From the NCBI GenBank assembly GCA_030620915.1, contig JAUXIR010000064.1, positions 1-7,652 of the forward strand: 7,652 bases of DNA, read 5' to 3'. Every line of letters begins with the position of its first letter. Within the stretch, counting starts at the first letter, position 1. The DNA is from Geopsychrobacter sp. GTDB lineage: Bacteria; Desulfobacterota; Desulfuromonadia; Desulfuromonadales; Geopsychrobacteraceae. Positions 1 through 6,262 of the stretch are shown piece after piece. Under the pieces are notes generated by a model. That model did no database searches and was not told the DNA's origin. It saw nothing but the letters and a program-made list of their open reading frames with translations. The position numbers and the translations under genes are program-made.

Positions 1-902
1 CCATTTGGCGTAAGGTCTTGCTGCACATATTTCTTATCGGTCTAGCGTTACTTGTCGGCAGCAACCTGCTCTGGTATTTCATTGAGCCACGCGACTATTT
101 CGGGCAACTCTTCAGCGGCCAACTCCGCCCCGTTGCACTCGGCACACTTCTGATCGTTGCAGTTTGCGTTTATCTCGACATGGCTTTTTTACGCCGCCTG
201 ATCTGCCGTGATTTCTGCCCCTATGGACGTTTCCAGACCGTCCTGATAGATACCAGCACCCTCGCCTTGCAACTCCCTGAGGCAGAAGCTCCGCGCTGCA
301 TAGAGTGCGGAGCCTGTGTGCGTAGCTGTCCAATGGAGATCGATATCCGCCAGGGTTATCAGATCGAGTGCATCAACTGCGGACGCTGCCTGGATGCCTG
401 TCGGCAGGTCATGAGTAAACGCCGGCAACCCGGACTGATCGGTTACTATTTCGGCATCGACGGAGCAGGAGGTCGTGCCCTTCTAAATCCACGCAGCCTA
501 TTGCTGGCCTTAGGATTATGTGGCCTGTTGCTGTTGCTCATATCTGCCGTAAAACACCGTCCGGAAGCGACACTGAAGGTCGCGCTGTCGCATCAGGTTG
601 CGAGTCGGCGCCTTGACGACGGTAATCAGGTCAGCTTTTTTAATGCCTGGATCAACAACCGCACCACCGACAAGGCCGAATATGCTCTCGCCGCCAAGGA
701 TCAAAACAGCGATCTAGCATTGATACTCAAAGGGCCAACCCATAGCATCGTCTTAGAAGGCGGCCAGAACCAAAGAATAGATTTTGTCCTGATCACCCCT
801 TTCACCGGCAATGAAAGTCAGGTTAGATTTGTACTCATCAGTAACGATGGTCGCCAGTTGGCTGAAACCGGCGCCCTGATCACCCCAAACCAAAGCAGGT
901 AA
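1..902 (+). CDS. ccoG: CcoG/FixG/RdxA-type cbb3 oxidase accessory iron-sulfur protein, 5' end missing
   Basis: This is the C-terminal part of a membrane-bound ferredoxin-like protein needed for cytochrome cbb3 oxidase assembly; family members are reported to reduce Cu(II) to Cu(I) for the oxidase. The frame is open from base 3 (Ile-Trp-Arg-Lys-Val) to a TAA at 900-902, giving 299 visible residues. The family is usually about 470 residues, so the N-terminal third lies left of the window. Numbering from base 3, a CRDFCPYG motif lies at 68-75. Two CX2CX2CX3C 4Fe-4S clusters use Cys 99/102/105/109 and 123/126/129/133. A transmembrane helix spans about 165-183 and is followed by a C-terminal beta-rich domain (IgFixG type) that should be periplasmic. 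ccoH starts one base after the stop, so the genes are co-transcribed. The TTG at 18 is an internal Leu codon, not a start. The identification is firm from the cysteine pattern and the neighbours. Confidence 0.95.
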   Translation, partial: IWRKVLLHIFLIGLALLVGSNLLWYFIEPRDYFGQLFSGQLRPVALGTLLIVAVCVYLDMAFLRRLICRDFCPYGRFQTVLIDTSTLALQLPEAEAPRCIECGACVRSCPMEIDIRQGYQIECINCGRCLDACRQVMSKRRQPGLIGYYFGIDGAGGRALLNPRSLLLALGLCGLLLLLISAVKHRPEATLKVALSHQVASRRLDDGNQVSFFNAWINNRTTDKAEYALAAKDQNSDLALILKGPTHSIVLEGGQNQRIDFVLITPFTGNESQVRFVLISNDGRQLAETGALITPNQSR

Positions 903-903
903 T

Positions 904-1362
904 ATGGCTCAATTCAACCGAAAAAGTCCTTATGTTCTGCTCATTCTCCTGCTGCTGTTCTCCTTTTTGCTCTTCTCCATCTGGTCAGCCCGTCAGGCGG
1001 CGACCCGCGGAAGTGAAATTTCCGATCTCAACTATTACAGCAAGGGGCTGAAATACAACAACACCCGTGTTGAAGAACGCGCTGCTGCCAGCCGAGGTTG
1101 GCAACTTGAAACAGAGATCAAGGACAAGAGTTTGCACTTTAAACTATCTGACAAGGAGGGCGTTCCGATAAGTCAGGCCACAGGAGAACTAACCCTGTTC
1201 CTCAGTGAAGAGAATCGGGTGCTACGCCTGCAACCCCGCGAAATCCAACCCGGCCTCTACCTGCTCAAGCTGCCCGACGAAATCAGTGGCAGCCTGCAGG
1301 CCAGGATAGAATTTGAACAACAGGGCGCACGCATCAGTCGTCAACTGCTGGTAAATCTCTAA
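904..1362 (+). CDS. ccoH: CcoH/FixH-type cbb3 oxidase assembly protein
   Basis: A 152-residue protein with one N-terminal transmembrane helix (about residues 10-28) and a C-terminal extracytoplasmic domain. Residues 40-54 contain the FixH-family signature around a double Tyr, Lys-Gly and another Tyr (YYSKGLKY). FixH/CcoH is a single-span subunit that works with CcoI, CcoG and CcoS and, in some bacteria, stays associated with the oxidase; its exact biochemical role is less settled than CcoI's. The start ATG at 904 lies one base after the ccoG stop, with only a weak AGG upstream (896-898), so translational coupling to ccoG is likely. ccoI begins one base after its stop. Sequence conservation in this family is low, so the call rests on topology, the YYxKG motif and operon position. 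Confidence 0.88.
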   Translation: MAQFNRKSPYVLLILLLLFSFLLFSIWSARQAATRGSEISDLNYYSKGLKYNNTRVEERAAASRGWQLETEIKDKSLHFKLSDKEGVPISQATGELTLFLSEENRVLRLQPREIQPGLYLLKLPDEISGSLQARIEFEQQGARISRQLLVNL

Positions 1363-1363
1363 G

Positions 1364-3754
1364 ATGACAGAGACCGCACGCCAAAGCTGTGTCCACTGTG
1401 GCCTGCCGATCCCGCCAGCCGATCTGGTTACTGAAAATGATGCGGGCCAGGAATACCGCTTCTGTTGTCATGGCTGCCGTGGCGCCTGGCTTATTATTCG
1501 CGGGGCGGGGCTGGAAAGCTTCTACTCGCGAAATGATCTCAAGCATCAACCCTTGAAGGAAATTCACCCCGCTCAGTTTGATTCTGCCTACCTGCGGAAC
1601 TTTATTATTGAAACTGCCACAGGATCTGAAATCAGCCTGATTATTGATGGTATTCGCTGCGCCAGTTGCATCTGGTTGATCGAAAGGTACATGCAGCAGA
1701 TTCCGGGCGTCCTTGCGGCCCGGGTCAACTTCGCCACCCATCGCCTGTTGCTGCGCTTCGATTCACAGTTGGCCGATATCACACAACTCTGCGGGAAGTT
1801 ATCTCAACTAGGTTACCTGCCGCGCCCCTATAGTCAGGATGAACTCCGCCGTTCCATGGAGAGCGAACGCCGCAGCCTGCTGCTTCGCTTCGGCACTGCG
1901 GTCTTCCTTTCGATGCAGCTGATGGGCTTCTCGATCGCACTCTACGCTGGCTATTTCAAAGGGATCGATCCACAAACCCGGCTCTTGCTGCAAACCCTGG
2001 CTGCGCTGGTCACAACACCCGTTGTGTTCTATTCTGGTTTCCCTTTTTTGCGCGGAGCCTGGTTTTCACTGCGCAATCTCGCGCCGAACATGGATCTGCT
2101 GATCGCCATGGGCTCACTAACGGCCTATTGCTATAGCTTGTTTGCCCTGCTCAGCGGCCGTGAAGTCTATTTCGACACGGCCGCGATGATCGTCACCCTG
2201 ATTCTGGCGGGACGACTCTTCGAGAGCAGCGCCAGACATCGCGCCTCGGCAGGATTAGATCGTCTGCTTCAGCTCTCCCCCCCCATCGCCAGCCGCCTGG
2301 TTGATGGTCAAACAGTTCAGGTTGATAGTCGGTTGCTCGAACCGAACGACCTGATTCTGGTGGCTCCAGGTGACCGTTTCCCGGTCGATGGGCGGATCAT
2401 TTCCGGAAGTTCTGAAGTTGATGAATCAGCCGTTAACGGCGAATCTCTGCCGATTTTCCGGCAAACGGGAGATTCTGTGAAGGCCGGCACCCAGAATTTG
2501 AATGGGACGTTGACGCTTAAAGTCGAAGCCAAAGCAGCCGATTCCTTTATTGCACGCATCGGCCGCATGGTCGAACAAGCACAAATACGCAAGGCCCCGA
2601 TTCAAAACCTCGCTGATCGTATTTCCGGGATCTTCATTCCAACCGTGTTGTCGATCGCAGTTCTCACGTTTTTTTACTGGGGAGCCGACCAGAGCGCACT
2701 GCTCCATGCCATTACGGTGCTGGTCGTTGCCTGCCCCTGTGCGCTGGGACTTGCGACCCCGACGGCGGTCATGGTCGCCACCGGGCGGGCGGCTGAAGAA
2801 GGGGTGCTGTTTCGCGGTGGAGACACCCTGGAAGCGGCCGCACAACTCAATCTACTGGCCTTCGACAAGACCGGCACCCTGACTGAAGGGCGTCCCCAGG
2901 TTGTCGGTCTTCGCGCGATCAATGATCAACGAGATTTATTGCGTTGTGCCGCACGGCTTGAATCAGGCAGTCGTCATCCACTGGCACAGGGGATATCCGC
3001 CGAAGCCAGACGCAGACAGATCGATTACACCCCGCTGGACAACGTCCAGCAGATCCCGGGGAAGGGTCTGATGGCCCGGGACGAACAGCTGCTTGGCGGG
3101 AGTGCCGATTTCCTGAGAGAACAGGGAATCCGGCTGCCTGAAACGCAGGAAGACACCACCACCAGCGAGGTGCATTTCGCCCGAAATGGTCACTACCTCG
3201 GAGCGATTTCATTGCAGGATATCGCACGCAGCGAAGCGGATGAGGCCTTGTCACTGCTGCGACAGCGCGGCCACACCAGCCTGCTTCTCTCTGGAGACCG
3301 ACCCGGTAGTGCGAAAAAACTCTCGGAGCAACTCAAGATAGACCAATGGCTGGCACCCTTGACTCCTGAATTAAAGACCCGGGAGATTGAACGCTTGAGA
3401 AGCCTGGGGAACAGGGTGCTGATGACGGGAGACGGGATCAATGACGCGCCGGCTCTAGCCGCCGCCACGGTTAGCTGTTCCATCGTCGGCAGCAGTGATA
3501 TTGCCATGGAACAGGCGGGGCTGCTCCTGACCCGCCCCAACCTGCTGTTGCTGCCCTGGGCACTGCAGACTGCGCAAAAAACCATGTCGATCATTCGGCA
3601 GAATCTGTTTTGGGCTTTCAGCTATAATCTGGTTGCCATTCCCCTTGCAGCCAGTGGCAAACTATTGCCTGTCTATGGAGCCGCCGCCATGGCTCTCAGT
3701 TCGATCGGGGTGCTCCTCAATTCACTGCGATTGAAAAGGATCCCACCGCCATGA
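1364..3754 (+). CDS. ccoI: CcoI/FixI-type copper-translocating P1B-ATPase
   Basis: A 796-residue P-type ATPase that in this family exports Cu(I) across the inner membrane for delivery to the cbb3 oxidase. The N-terminus carries a Cys-rich metal-binding domain (C9/C12 and C34/C35/C38), followed by an HMA domain with CASC (C99, C102). Eight transmembrane helices are expected. The metal-binding CPC motif is at 457-459, the phosphorylated Asp is D501 in DKTGT, the HP motif is at 538-539 (SRHPLA) and the hinge GDGINDAP starts at 689. The P1B-1 copper signatures YN (754-755) and MxxSS (776-780) are present. The actuator loop reads NGES (358-361) where the family normally has TGES. The start ATG lies one base after the ccoH stop with no clear Shine-Dalgarno sequence, which suggests coupled translation. 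The last codons overlap ccoS by four bases. The CasC-type HMA domain, the extra Cys-rich domain and the neighbours indicate CcoI rather than CopA. Confidence 0.97.
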   Translation: MTETARQSCVHCGLPIPPADLVTENDAGQEYRFCCHGCRGAWLIIRGAGLESFYSRNDLKHQPLKEIHPAQFDSAYLRNFIIETATGSEISLIIDGIRCASCIWLIERYMQQIPGVLAARVNFATHRLLLRFDSQLADITQLCGKLSQLGYLPRPYSQDELRRSMESERRSLLLRFGTAVFLSMQLMGFSIALYAGYFKGIDPQTRLLLQTLAALVTTPVVFYSGFPFLRGAWFSLRNLAPNMDLLIAMGSLTAYCYSLFALLSGREVYFDTAAMIVTLILAGRLFESSARHRASAGLDRLLQLSPPIASRLVDGQTVQVDSRLLEPNDLILVAPGDRFPVDGRIISGSSEVDESAVNGESLPIFRQTGDSVKAGTQNLNGTLTLKVEAKAADSFIARIGRMVEQAQIRKAPIQNLADRISGIFIPTVLSIAVLTFFYWGADQSALLHAITVLVVACPCALGLATPTAVMVATGRAAEEGVLFRGGDTLEAAAQLNLLAFDKTGTLTEGRPQVVGLRAINDQRDLLRCAARLESGSRHPLAQGISAEARRRQIDYTPLDNVQQIPGKGLMARDEQLLGGSADFLREQGIRLPETQEDTTTSEVHFARNGHYLGAISLQDIARSEADEALSLLRQRGHTSLLLSGDRPGSAKKLSEQLKIDQWLAPLTPELKTREIERLRSLGNRVLMTGDGINDAPALAAATVSCSIVGSSDIAMEQAGLLLTRPNLLLLPWALQTAQKTMSIIRQNLFWAFSYNLVAIPLAASGKLLPVYGAAAMALSSIGVLLNSLRLKRIPPP

Positions 3755-3924
3755 TGACCACGATTCTGCTGCTGATCTTCCTTTCGTTCTGCATCGGCAC
3801 CGGTGCCTGGCTCTTCTTTCTGTATGCCGTCCAAAAAGGTGAATTCGATGACATCGAAGCCGCAAAATACCGCATGCTCGACGACGATGATGAGCAACCC
3901 ACGCCGGGCACCGATCAACCGTAA
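3751..3924 (+). CDS. ccoS: CcoS, small cbb3 oxidase maturation protein
   Basis: A 57-residue membrane peptide that begins MMTTILLLIF. A single transmembrane helix covers about residues 4-25. It is followed by the family motif in the form KGEFDDIEAAKYRMLDDDD (residues 29-47), which corresponds to the usual GQFDDLE...R.L.DD of CcoS. The tail is short and acidic. CcoS is required for cofactor insertion (heme b and copper) into the catalytic subunit in organisms where it has been tested. The ATG overlaps the ccoI stop in an ATGA arrangement, and AAGGA at 3736-3740 is a plausible, slightly distant ribosome site. A second ATG follows directly at 3754. The family is always this short, so the small size is normal. 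Confidence 0.95.
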   Translation: MMTTILLLIFLSFCIGTGAWLFFLYAVQKGEFDDIEAAKYRMLDDDDEQPTPGTDQP

Positions 3925-3987
3925 AGTGAGGGGGGATTTATCGACCCGTCTTTATGTCGCATTTTATGTAAGCCCTGGAGAGACGCC

Positions 3988-4683
3988 ATGACCTTTGATC
4001 CGCTATATACCCTTGCCTTCACCACCGCTCTCTTCGGTTCAGGTCACTGTATCGGTATGTGCGGTGGATTGGTGACAGCCCTTGGACTATCATCGGATGG
4101 CCGCCGCGCAGGTCTCAGCTTTCATTTGCTCTACAACCTGGGGCGCACCCTCACCTACACCTCCATTGGCCTGGCAGTCGGCTGGGTCGGCTCAGCGATG
4201 GTCTACAAGCAATCGTTGCACGGGATCACCCGCTACCTGCTGCTTGGCAGCGATATACTGGTGATCCTTGCAGGTCTTGGTACCGCGGGTCTATTCAGCT
4301 GGTTTAACCTCACGCGCTTCGAGTTTGGCGGGCCGATCCGCAGCTTGACGAAAGCGACGCGCAGAATACGCAAGCTGCCACCAGCGGCCTCAGCCTTGCC
4401 CCTCGGCTTACTCTTTGGCTTTTTACCCTGCGGTTTTCTCTACGCAATGATCCTTAGCGCAGCGCAGAGCGCAGATATGTTTACAGGTGGCGGGATAATG
4501 CTCGCTTTCGGCCTTGGAACGCTGCCGTCACTCTTTGTTGTTGGAAGTGCTGCTCACTTGATTGGTCATTCAAAAAGGGTCGGGATGTTCAGAATTGCGG
4601 GAGTCCTGGTTGCCTTGATGGGATCATACAACCTTTACCGTCACCTGCGAATGTTCATAATGGCGAGTGGTCCGGGCGGTTAA
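3988..4683 (+). CDS. Six-helix DsbD_2/TauE-like membrane protein of the cbb3 cluster
   Basis: A 231-residue polytopic protein with about six transmembrane helices in two similar halves. The first half carries GHCIGMCGG (residues 19-27, with H20, C21, M24 and C25). The second carries FLPCGFLY (145-152, with P147 and C148). These paired Cys motifs are typical of the DsbD transmembrane-region family (often annotated sulfite exporter TauE/SafE) and could bind copper or pass electrons. In many proteobacteria a homologue follows ccoS directly, so a role in copper handling for the oxidase is likely, but its substrate cannot be read from the sequence. A good ribosome site (GGAGAG, 3977-3982) precedes the ATG. 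The 63 bases after ccoS contain no obvious terminator, so it probably belongs to the same transcript. It converges on the next gene with only 18 bases between the two stops. Confidence 0.85.
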   Translation: MTFDPLYTLAFTTALFGSGHCIGMCGGLVTALGLSSDGRRAGLSFHLLYNLGRTLTYTSIGLAVGWVGSAMVYKQSLHGITRYLLLGSDILVILAGLGTAGLFSWFNLTRFEFGGPIRSLTKATRRIRKLPPAASALPLGLLFGFLPCGFLYAMILSAAQSADMFTGGGIMLAFGLGTLPSLFVVGSAAHLIGHSKRVGMFRIAGVLVALMGSYNLYRHLRMFIMASGPGG

Positions 4684-4701
4684 TCGAGGGATGGGGGCCG
4701 A

Positions 4702-5637
4702 CTAAAAGTTATTAGAAGAAGGCTGTGTTTTGAGCGGCACGAAAACCTGTTTTTCCGCGTCATAAAGGTATCCACCGGCATCCCACATCTTCTCAATAAG
4801 ATCCCAATCATAGTGAATCTGTTCCGAAGCATCGACCATATCCGACACGTCCAGAATCTCCAGATCGTCAATCCTCGAGTTTCCATTCATATCAGCCCAG
4901 TGCAGCGCCGCGATTTTCAGGACTCCAACCGCCGGAACCGGCAGAGAAAATCGTTGGCCATCGGGATTGGCAACAATTTCTCCGCTTAGCCTTATCTGGG
5001 TATCGATGGCAATATCCTCTGGAGGTTGCAGGATATAGACAATTTTCTTGAGTTGCGCCGGGTCCCGGATCATCCAGCGCACATTACCAGCTAAATTATC
5101 CAGACTCGCAGGAGGGGGATCGGCCTCTACCAGGTTCCAGCCCGGCGGAAACTCTTCTCTGACGATCAGGCCCTTGAGTTTCTTTTTAGAGATAATTTCG
5201 AGTTGAATCGGGACCCGTGCACCGGGAGCGGTGAAATTTGGCACCTGGCGACGACCGCTCAACAGATCTAAGGGAACCGAAGGCGTCTTTAAAAAAAAGA
5301 ATAGGACACCGAGCAATGACATGAGCAGGAGACCAGCTAACAGATAACGGCGTACAGGGCTTTTATCACGGTGCGATAGATTTTCAGCCAATAGTTCATC
5401 AGGGAGGAGTTCAGGCTGTTTCAGGATCGACTCAAGTTCAACCTCCAGCGCCTCAGCCAACTTCAGAGCATTGTCACGACGAATCGTAGGATAACGATTA
5501 TTTTCCCATCGCGAGACCGTATCGGTCGTTACACCAACAACCTTGGCAACGTAAAGTTGGGTCAATTTCCCCCCTTCACGTATGCGGCGGATCGCATCAC
5601 CATCAATCGAGACTGAAGGTGAGGAAAATGGTTGCAT
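4702..5637 (-). CDS. Membrane-anchored XRE-family regulator with periplasmic EF-hand-like domain
   Basis: A 311-residue protein of unusual layout. Residues 15-73 form an XRE helix-turn-helix (TQLYVAKVVGVTTDTVSRWEN at 26-46 is the classic Cro/C1 core). A basic linker precedes one transmembrane helix (about 98-117), so the DNA-binding domain is cytoplasmic and the rest periplasmic. Residues 140-243 look like a beta-sandwich, with a PPGW motif at 164-167 and a tryptophan strand at 188. Next comes an EF-hand/dockerin-type loop, D249-M-N251-G-N253-S-R-I256-D-D-L-E260, and a C-terminal segment with GGYLYD (288-293) of the kind seen after dockerin-like repeats in surface proteins. The ATG at 5637 is preferred because GGGAG lies seven bases upstream; a GTG at 5661 would place that site inside the gene. 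It is divergent from the cytochrome gene and shares a promoter region with it. I infer a one-component transmembrane regulator. RodZ has a similar topology but lacks the EF-hand and has a different context. Confidence 0.82.
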   Translation of the reverse strand: MQPFSSPSVSIDGDAIRRIREGGKLTQLYVAKVVGVTTDTVSRWENNRYPTIRRDNALKLAEALEVELESILKQPELLPDELLAENLSHRDKSPVRRYLLAGLLLMSLLGVLFFFLKTPSVPLDLLSGRRQVPNFTAPGARVPIQLEIISKKKLKGLIVREEFPPGWNLVEADPPPASLDNLAGNVRWMIRDPAQLKKIVYILQPPEDIAIDTQIRLSGEIVANPDGQRFSLPVPAVGVLKIAALHWADMNGNSRIDDLEILDVSDMVDASEQIHYDWDLIEKMWDAGGYLYDAEKQVFVPLKTQPSSNNF

Positions 5638-5644
5638 TATAAAA

Positions 5645-5649
5645 CTCCC
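5645..5649 (-). promoter_or_regulatory. Ribosome binding site of the XRE regulator gene
   Basis: Read on the minus strand this is GGGAG, seven bases before the ATG at 5637. It decides the start: the in-frame GTG at 5661 lies upstream of this site and has no comparable sequence before it. The site lies next to the motif copy at 5650-5660, so a protein bound there could also affect this gene's early transcription. Confidence 0.7.
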
Positions 5650-5709
5650 GTCAAGAATCACGACCCGATAATCTTCGGCTGCATCCTAACAGAAACCCTG
5701 ATTCTTGAC
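5650..5709. repeat. Perfect 11-bp inverted repeat, putative operator pair
   Basis: GTCAAGAATCA at 5650-5660 is the exact reverse complement of TGATTCTTGAC at 5699-5709, with 38 bases between them. The right arm overlaps the -35 boxes of both predicted divergent promoters. The left arm lies in the short leader of the regulator gene, just upstream of its ribosome site. The arms are not themselves palindromic. An intergenic position between an HTH gene and a divergent gene is typical for autoregulatory operators. That the XRE protein is the binder is inference. Confidence 0.65.
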
Positions 5710-5711
5710 AA
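5683..5711 (-). promoter_or_regulatory. Predicted sigma70 promoter for the XRE regulator gene
   Basis: On the minus strand, TTGTCA (5711-5706, five of six to TTGACA) is followed after 17 bases by TAGGAT (5688-5683, four of six to TATAAT). Transcription would start near 5676 and give a leader of about 39 bases before the ATG at 5637. The -35 overlaps the opposing promoter's -35. This is a prediction from consensus only. Confidence 0.55.
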
Positions 5712-5733
5712 ACAGTGGTTTATTCTTGATACT
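5705..5733 (+). promoter_or_regulatory. Predicted sigma70 promoter for the tetraheme cytochrome gene
   Basis: TTGACA (5705-5710, perfect consensus) is separated by 17 bases from GATACT (5728-5733, four of six to TATAAT). The start would be near 5740, leaving a leader of about 168 bases before the cytochrome ATG. Motif copies overlap both the -35 and the -10 box. No better-spaced promoter was found closer to the gene; TATAAA at 5782-5787 has no -35 at a proper distance. Confidence 0.6.
5720..5730 (+). repeat. Third copy of the operator-like motif, 21 bp from the second
   Basis: TTATTCTTGAT matches TGATTCTTGAC at 5699-5709 in 9 of 11 positions, in the same orientation. It begins exactly 21 bases later, which is two turns of B-DNA. 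It overlaps the first bases of the -10 box of the promoter reading toward the cytochrome gene. Two same-face sites across -35 and -10 would suit a repressor. Confidence 0.55.
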
Positions 5734-5740
5734 ATGCGTC

Positions 5741-5814
5741 GTAATCAAACCGACATTCAGCTAGTTAACTTACTGTAATCATATAAAACAAACCCGACAT
5801 AAGGCGACATTCAG
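5741..5814 (+). repeat. Repeats in the cytochrome 5' leader (GTAATCA ... CGACATTCAG, twice)
   Basis: GTAATCA occurs at 5741-5747 and 5775-5781. CGACATTCAG occurs at 5751-5760 and 5805-5814, and the shorter CGACAT also at 5795-5800, ten bases before the last copy. So a two-part motif appears twice with different internal spacing. GACAT (5806-5810) can also pair with ATGTC (5819-5823) in a small hairpin. The repeats lie between the predicted transcription start and the coding region and do not resemble a riboswitch I know. They could be sites for a second regulator or parts of an RNA structure. Confidence 0.45.
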
Positions 5815-5894
5815 GTCGATGTCTAATGATTTGTTTTTTAACATATGCCAGTCTCTGGTCAAACAGATTCGAAGCCTGCTAACCGAACTTAACC

Positions 5895-5900
5895 GAGGAG
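5895..5900 (+). promoter_or_regulatory. Strong ribosome binding site of the cytochrome gene
   Basis: GAGGAG lies seven bases before the ATG at 5908 and is the strongest ribosome site seen in the window. This suits a highly expressed small periplasmic cytochrome. Confidence 0.8.
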
Positions 5901-5907
5901 AATTGTA

Positions 5908-6237
5908 ATGAAAAAACTTCTGATCCTGTTCGTTGCCGTCGCTCTGGTCTCTGTCGCTGCGATGGCTGTCGTCGCCGCCGACAAAGGGCCCGCCGAAATC
6001 AAGCTGCCCGCATCGATGGGCGAAATCACCTTCAACCACGCAGCACACCAGGGCCGGGTTGCCGATTGCAAGACCTGCCACCACCAAGGTGAGGGGACCG
6101 CCTGCCGCAGCTGCCATGGCACCAAACCTGATGTCCCTAAAGCCAAAAAGGCCTTTCACTCCACCTGCAAGGGCTGCCACAAGGAGCAAAACGGTCCGAC
6201 CAAGTGTAAACAGTGTCATACCGGCCCCAAGGGCTGA
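5908..6237 (+). CDS. Periplasmic tetraheme class III cytochrome c (c3-like, related to PpcA/c7)
   Basis: A 109-residue precursor. Residues 1-24 are a Sec signal peptide (MKKLLILF..., probable cleavage after VAA at 22-24), leaving a mature protein of about 85 residues. Four CXXCH heme sites are present: C54-H58, C66-H70, C87-H91 and C100-H104. The other four histidines are H44 and H47 (FNHAAH), H59 (the second His of CHH) and H84 (FHSTC). They sit where the distal ligands of cytochrome c3 sit. The count is exactly eight His for four bis-His hemes. Triheme PpcA-type c7 proteins of Geobacter lack heme II; this protein has it (CRSCH), so it is c3-like but shorter than Desulfovibrio c3. Such proteins shuttle electrons across the periplasm between inner-membrane and outer-membrane or hydrogenase partners; the partner here is unknown. 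The mature part is rich in Lys, as in PpcA. The gene is monocistronic, with its own promoter and terminator. Confidence 0.93.
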   Translation: MKKLLILFVAVALVSVAAMAVVAADKGPAEIKLPASMGEITFNHAAHQGRVADCKTCHHQGEGTACRSCHGTKPDVPKAKKAFHSTCKGCHKEQNGPTKCKQCHTGPKG

Positions 6238-6262
6238 TTTAAGCCAATGCAGCTTCGAGACC

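Noticed and set aside
3803..3991. 62-residue plus-strand frame over ccoS
   Set aside because: It overlaps ccoS in another frame, and ccoS has the family motif and ATGA coupling to ccoI.
5638..5661. GTG start at 5661 extending the XRE regulator by eight residues
   Set aside because: The GGGAG ribosome site is seven bases before the ATG at 5637 and would lie inside the longer version; the extra residues add nothing recognisable.
5741..5907. GEMM (cyclic dinucleotide) riboswitch in the cytochrome leader
   Set aside because: The conserved GEMM core sequences (such as GCAAACC and GACGCAAAGCC) are absent; a vague resemblance near 5870-5887 does not fit.
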